NCBI GenBank assembly: GCA_002413785.1
Contig: DHXR01000057.1
Span: 1 to 6,955 of the forward strand
Length of the DNA: 6,955 nucleotides
DNA from: Mucilaginibacter sp. UBA5151
GTDB taxonomy: Bacteria; Bacteroidota; Bacteroidia; Sphingobacteriales; Sphingobacteriaceae
Reading direction: 5' to 3'
Below are positions 5,569 to 6,955 of the stretch, piece after piece. Both the position numbers and the translations under genes were made by a program. Position 1 is the first letter of the stretch. Each line of letters starts with the position of its first letter. The notes beneath the pieces were generated by a model. The model had not been told where the DNA came from. It made no database searches and saw only the letters and a program-made list of their open reading frames with translations.

Positions 5569-6831
5569 TTAAGTAAACATTGCTTTTTGAATGGATGCCG
5601 GTATCGCTTTTGACTCTCTTGCCTTTTTGACGACATCCTTTATCTCATTAACAACGTAATCCAGGCCGGTATAATGCATTAAACAAATGCGGATCAATGT
5701 CGCAAAATGCCCAAATCGGTGTTTGACCTTGCTGATTACTTTGCGGATAAGTTCTAAAAGAAAGTAAGCGATCAATCCTACAAATAATTGAGATTTACAG
5801 GCATTTGGATTGGTGCCGACGAAAGTTTTTATCTGTAGGTTTTGTTTGATAAGCTTAAAAAATATTTCAATGTTCCATCTGCGTTTGTATAATTCTGCTA
5901 TGGTATCAGCACTCCAGTCTAAATGATTGGTGATGAGTACTATCGTCCGTTTATCTTTTTCAATATAAACGGCTATTCTGCGTAAGTCTGTCTCATTTAT
6001 TCCTGCCCCGATAGCTGCCGCACCCGTTAACCGGATAATTTCGTCTTTGAGGATAGCATCCGAATTTTTATCGGTTAACTCCTTTTCAGTTACCGATTCA
6101 TAAACTGTGTTGTCCTTTATCCGGGTTACAAAGTGATTTTCGTCTGCTATTCTTTGCATAAACAGCTTAAAATCAAAGTATCCCCTGTCATCAACCACAA
6201 TTGTGCCTGCCTCGTATCTGAAATTGTCAACACCCCTGCGGTCACTTACCCCAGCCTCTGTGATGTTTATCATTTCGGGAAGCATCGTAGCTTCATCCAA
6301 ACTTACATGAGCCTTTATCCCGCCTTTAGCTGTCCGAAACTTTGCCCAGCTAAACAGCTTCAGGCAGACACTCATCGTAGTGGCATCTATTATCTTAATA
6401 TGCTTGCCTTTGATCTCATCAATGATCTTATATCCTGGTGTTTGAGTATAAACATTTCGGTAATGTTTTATCAATTCCTGGTATAATAGCTCAAAAACCC
6501 GATAGTCACGCTTTGAGTTGCCATCGCTCATGGTTGATTTGGCCGGGCTTTGCCGTAGTTCAAGGTCTTTGAGTATTTCCGGGCTTAACCCGAGTCCCAT
6601 GGTCATCTCTCTTAGCGACAAACATTTGTTTAACTGTCCGAACAATAGTGCAACCAACTGATCATAAGTTTTATAGATCGAACAGTGTTTGTCCGATTGG
6701 TATATGTTTACACATTTTATCATTACACGTAGCGGGATCAATTTGATGATTTGTCCCAGTAATGGTATATCCGATTTTTTTCCCGCCTTTATTATTGCTT
6801 TACGTATCGCTTTCTTTTGTACTTTTACCAT
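5569..6831 (-). CDS. IS4-family transposase (DUF4372 + DDE domain), 420 aa
   Basis: This DDE transposase catalyses cut-and-paste movement of the surrounding IS. Residues about 20-95 match the DUF4372 N-terminal domain found in this group (HCSIYKTYDQLVALLFGQL, then LSLREM...GL). The catalytic triad is visible. D149 is in IKIIDA, D215 is in VVDDRGYF, and E322 lies in the IS4 signature Y(2)R(3)E(6)K, here Y315, R318, E322 and K329. Length is normal for the family and no frameshift or internal stop is seen, so the enzyme could be active. The ATG at 6829-6831 gives a basic N-terminus (MVKVQKKAIRKAIIKAGKK), fitting a DNA-binding start. Its leader has a TAATTTTG box and a pairing arm that may limit translation from outside transcripts. 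The stop at 5569 leaves about 100 bp to the left end of the IS. It lies in the same direction as the downstream PIN gene, with no clear terminator between. Confidence 0.92.
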   Translation of the reverse strand: MVKVQKKAIRKAIIKAGKKSDIPLLGQIIKLIPLRVMIKCVNIYQSDKHCSIYKTYDQLVALLFGQLNKCLSLREMTMGLGLSPEILKDLELRQSPAKSTMSDGNSKRDYRVFELLYQELIKHYRNVYTQTPGYKIIDEIKGKHIKIIDATTMSVCLKLFSWAKFRTAKGGIKAHVSLDEATMLPEMINITEAGVSDRRGVDNFRYEAGTIVVDDRGYFDFKLFMQRIADENHFVTRIKDNTVYESVTEKELTDKNSDAILKDEIIRLTGAAAIGAGINETDLRRIAVYIEKDKRTIVLITNHLDWSADTIAELYKRRWNIEIFFKLIKQNLQIKTFVGTNPNACKSQLFVGLIAYFLLELIRKVISKVKHRFGHFATLIRICLMHYTGLDYVVNEIKDVVKKARESKAIPASIQKAMFT

Positions 6832-6832
6832 T

Positions 6833-6889
6833 GGCCCTGATTTTTCTTTTTTTTAAGTTTCGCAACTCAAAATTAGGATTTCACGGGCC
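6833..6889 (-). promoter_or_regulatory. transposase leader: -7 box and start-codon-occluding inverted repeat
   Basis: On the minus strand TAATTTTG (6875-6868) is an exact match to TAnnTTTG, placing the transcript start near 6862. A -33 TTG at normal spacing is not seen. The arms GGCCCGTGA (6889-6881) and TCAGGGCC (6840-6833) can pair with one bulged G. The second arm ends one base before the ATG. The first arm lies upstream of the -7 box, so only transcripts entering from outside would carry both arms. On the plus strand the same repeat is followed by seven Ts and could act as an outward terminator. Confidence 0.4.
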
Positions 6890-6904
6890 TTTTTTGTATA
6901 TTAT

Positions 6905-6921
6905 TTATTCGGACAGTTGTG
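6905..6921 (-). repeat. IS right terminal inverted repeat
   Basis: TTATTCGGACAGTTGTG is the inverted partner of the left end (15 of 17). It lies about 75 bp upstream of the transposase start codon. The 34 bases beyond it to the window edge carry no recognisable feature. Confidence 0.7.
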
Positions 6922-6955
6922 ATTATTTCACCGAACTTTGTACACTTAAAAAAGA

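Larger units (their letters stand above)
5466..6921 (-). mobile_element. IS4-family insertion sequence (DUF4372 type), about 1456 bp, apparently complete
   Basis: The element carries one intact transposase gene and has matching ends. The left end CACAAGTGTCCGAACAA (5466-5482) and the reverse complement of the right end, CACAACTGTCCGAATAA (6921-6905), agree at 15 of 17 positions. Length and content fit IS4-family elements of the DUF4372 group (ISPepr1-like, inferred). The flanks (5456-5465 and 6922-6931) show no direct repeat. Either the exact outer ends differ slightly from those given, or the target duplication has been lost. The element lies 81 bp upstream of the PIN gene start and is transcribed towards it. 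It can therefore have displaced that gene's upstream region or supply read-through transcription. Confidence 0.75.

Noticed and set aside
6133..6486. 117-codon ORF on the plus strand
   Set aside because: It is antisense within the intact transposase gene. No recognisable motif was seen.
1..6955. CRISPR array or tandem repeats
   Set aside because: No regularly spaced direct repeats were found. Only short dyads and the IS ends recur.

Overview
The window reads as an accessory or island stretch of a Bacteroidota chromosome, most likely a soil or plant-type Sphingobacteriaceae (Pedobacter/Mucilaginibacter-like). This is inferred from the style of the ECF sigma-factor remnant, the AT-rich leaders without a clear Shine-Dalgarno, the TAnnTTTG-like -7 boxes and the IS4/DUF4372 transposase. 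The species cannot be fixed from the sequence alone. All genes accepted here lie on the minus strand, so the transcriptional order runs from high to low coordinates.

Layout, in transcription order. (1) 5466-6921: a complete IS4-family insertion sequence with an intact 420-aa DDE transposase, imperfect 17-bp terminal inverted repeats, and a leader that could fold over the transposase start codon only in read-through transcripts. (2) 3393-5384: a 663-aa protein with an N-terminal PIN_8-like nuclease domain that keeps its acidic residues, an acidic low-complexity linker, and a C-terminal half I do not recognise. The IS sits 81 bp upstream of its start. (3) 2796-3392: a roughly 600-bp gap holding a probable terminator for the PIN gene, a 100-bp imperfect palindrome built from two divergent tRNA 3'-end-like modules, a second terminator-like hairpin, and dyad symmetries in front of the next gene. 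(4) 552-2795: a 747-aa protein with DUF4238 at the N-terminus, a SEC-C zinc-binding motif in the middle, and about 350 residues of unassigned C-terminus. (5) 307-555: a possible 82-aa protein whose GTG start overlaps the stop of the previous gene. (6) 4-211: a frameshifted, truncated ECF sigma-factor remnant.

The most interesting possibility is that the PIN nuclease protein and the DUF4238/SEC-C protein (with or without the 82-aa partner) are components of an undescribed defence or stress-response locus. Both are large, modular, accessory-type proteins, lie next to an IS and a tRNA-like scar, and have dyad-rich putative control regions. This is inference from domain content and context only. 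A conserved-neighbourhood search would decide whether they travel together.
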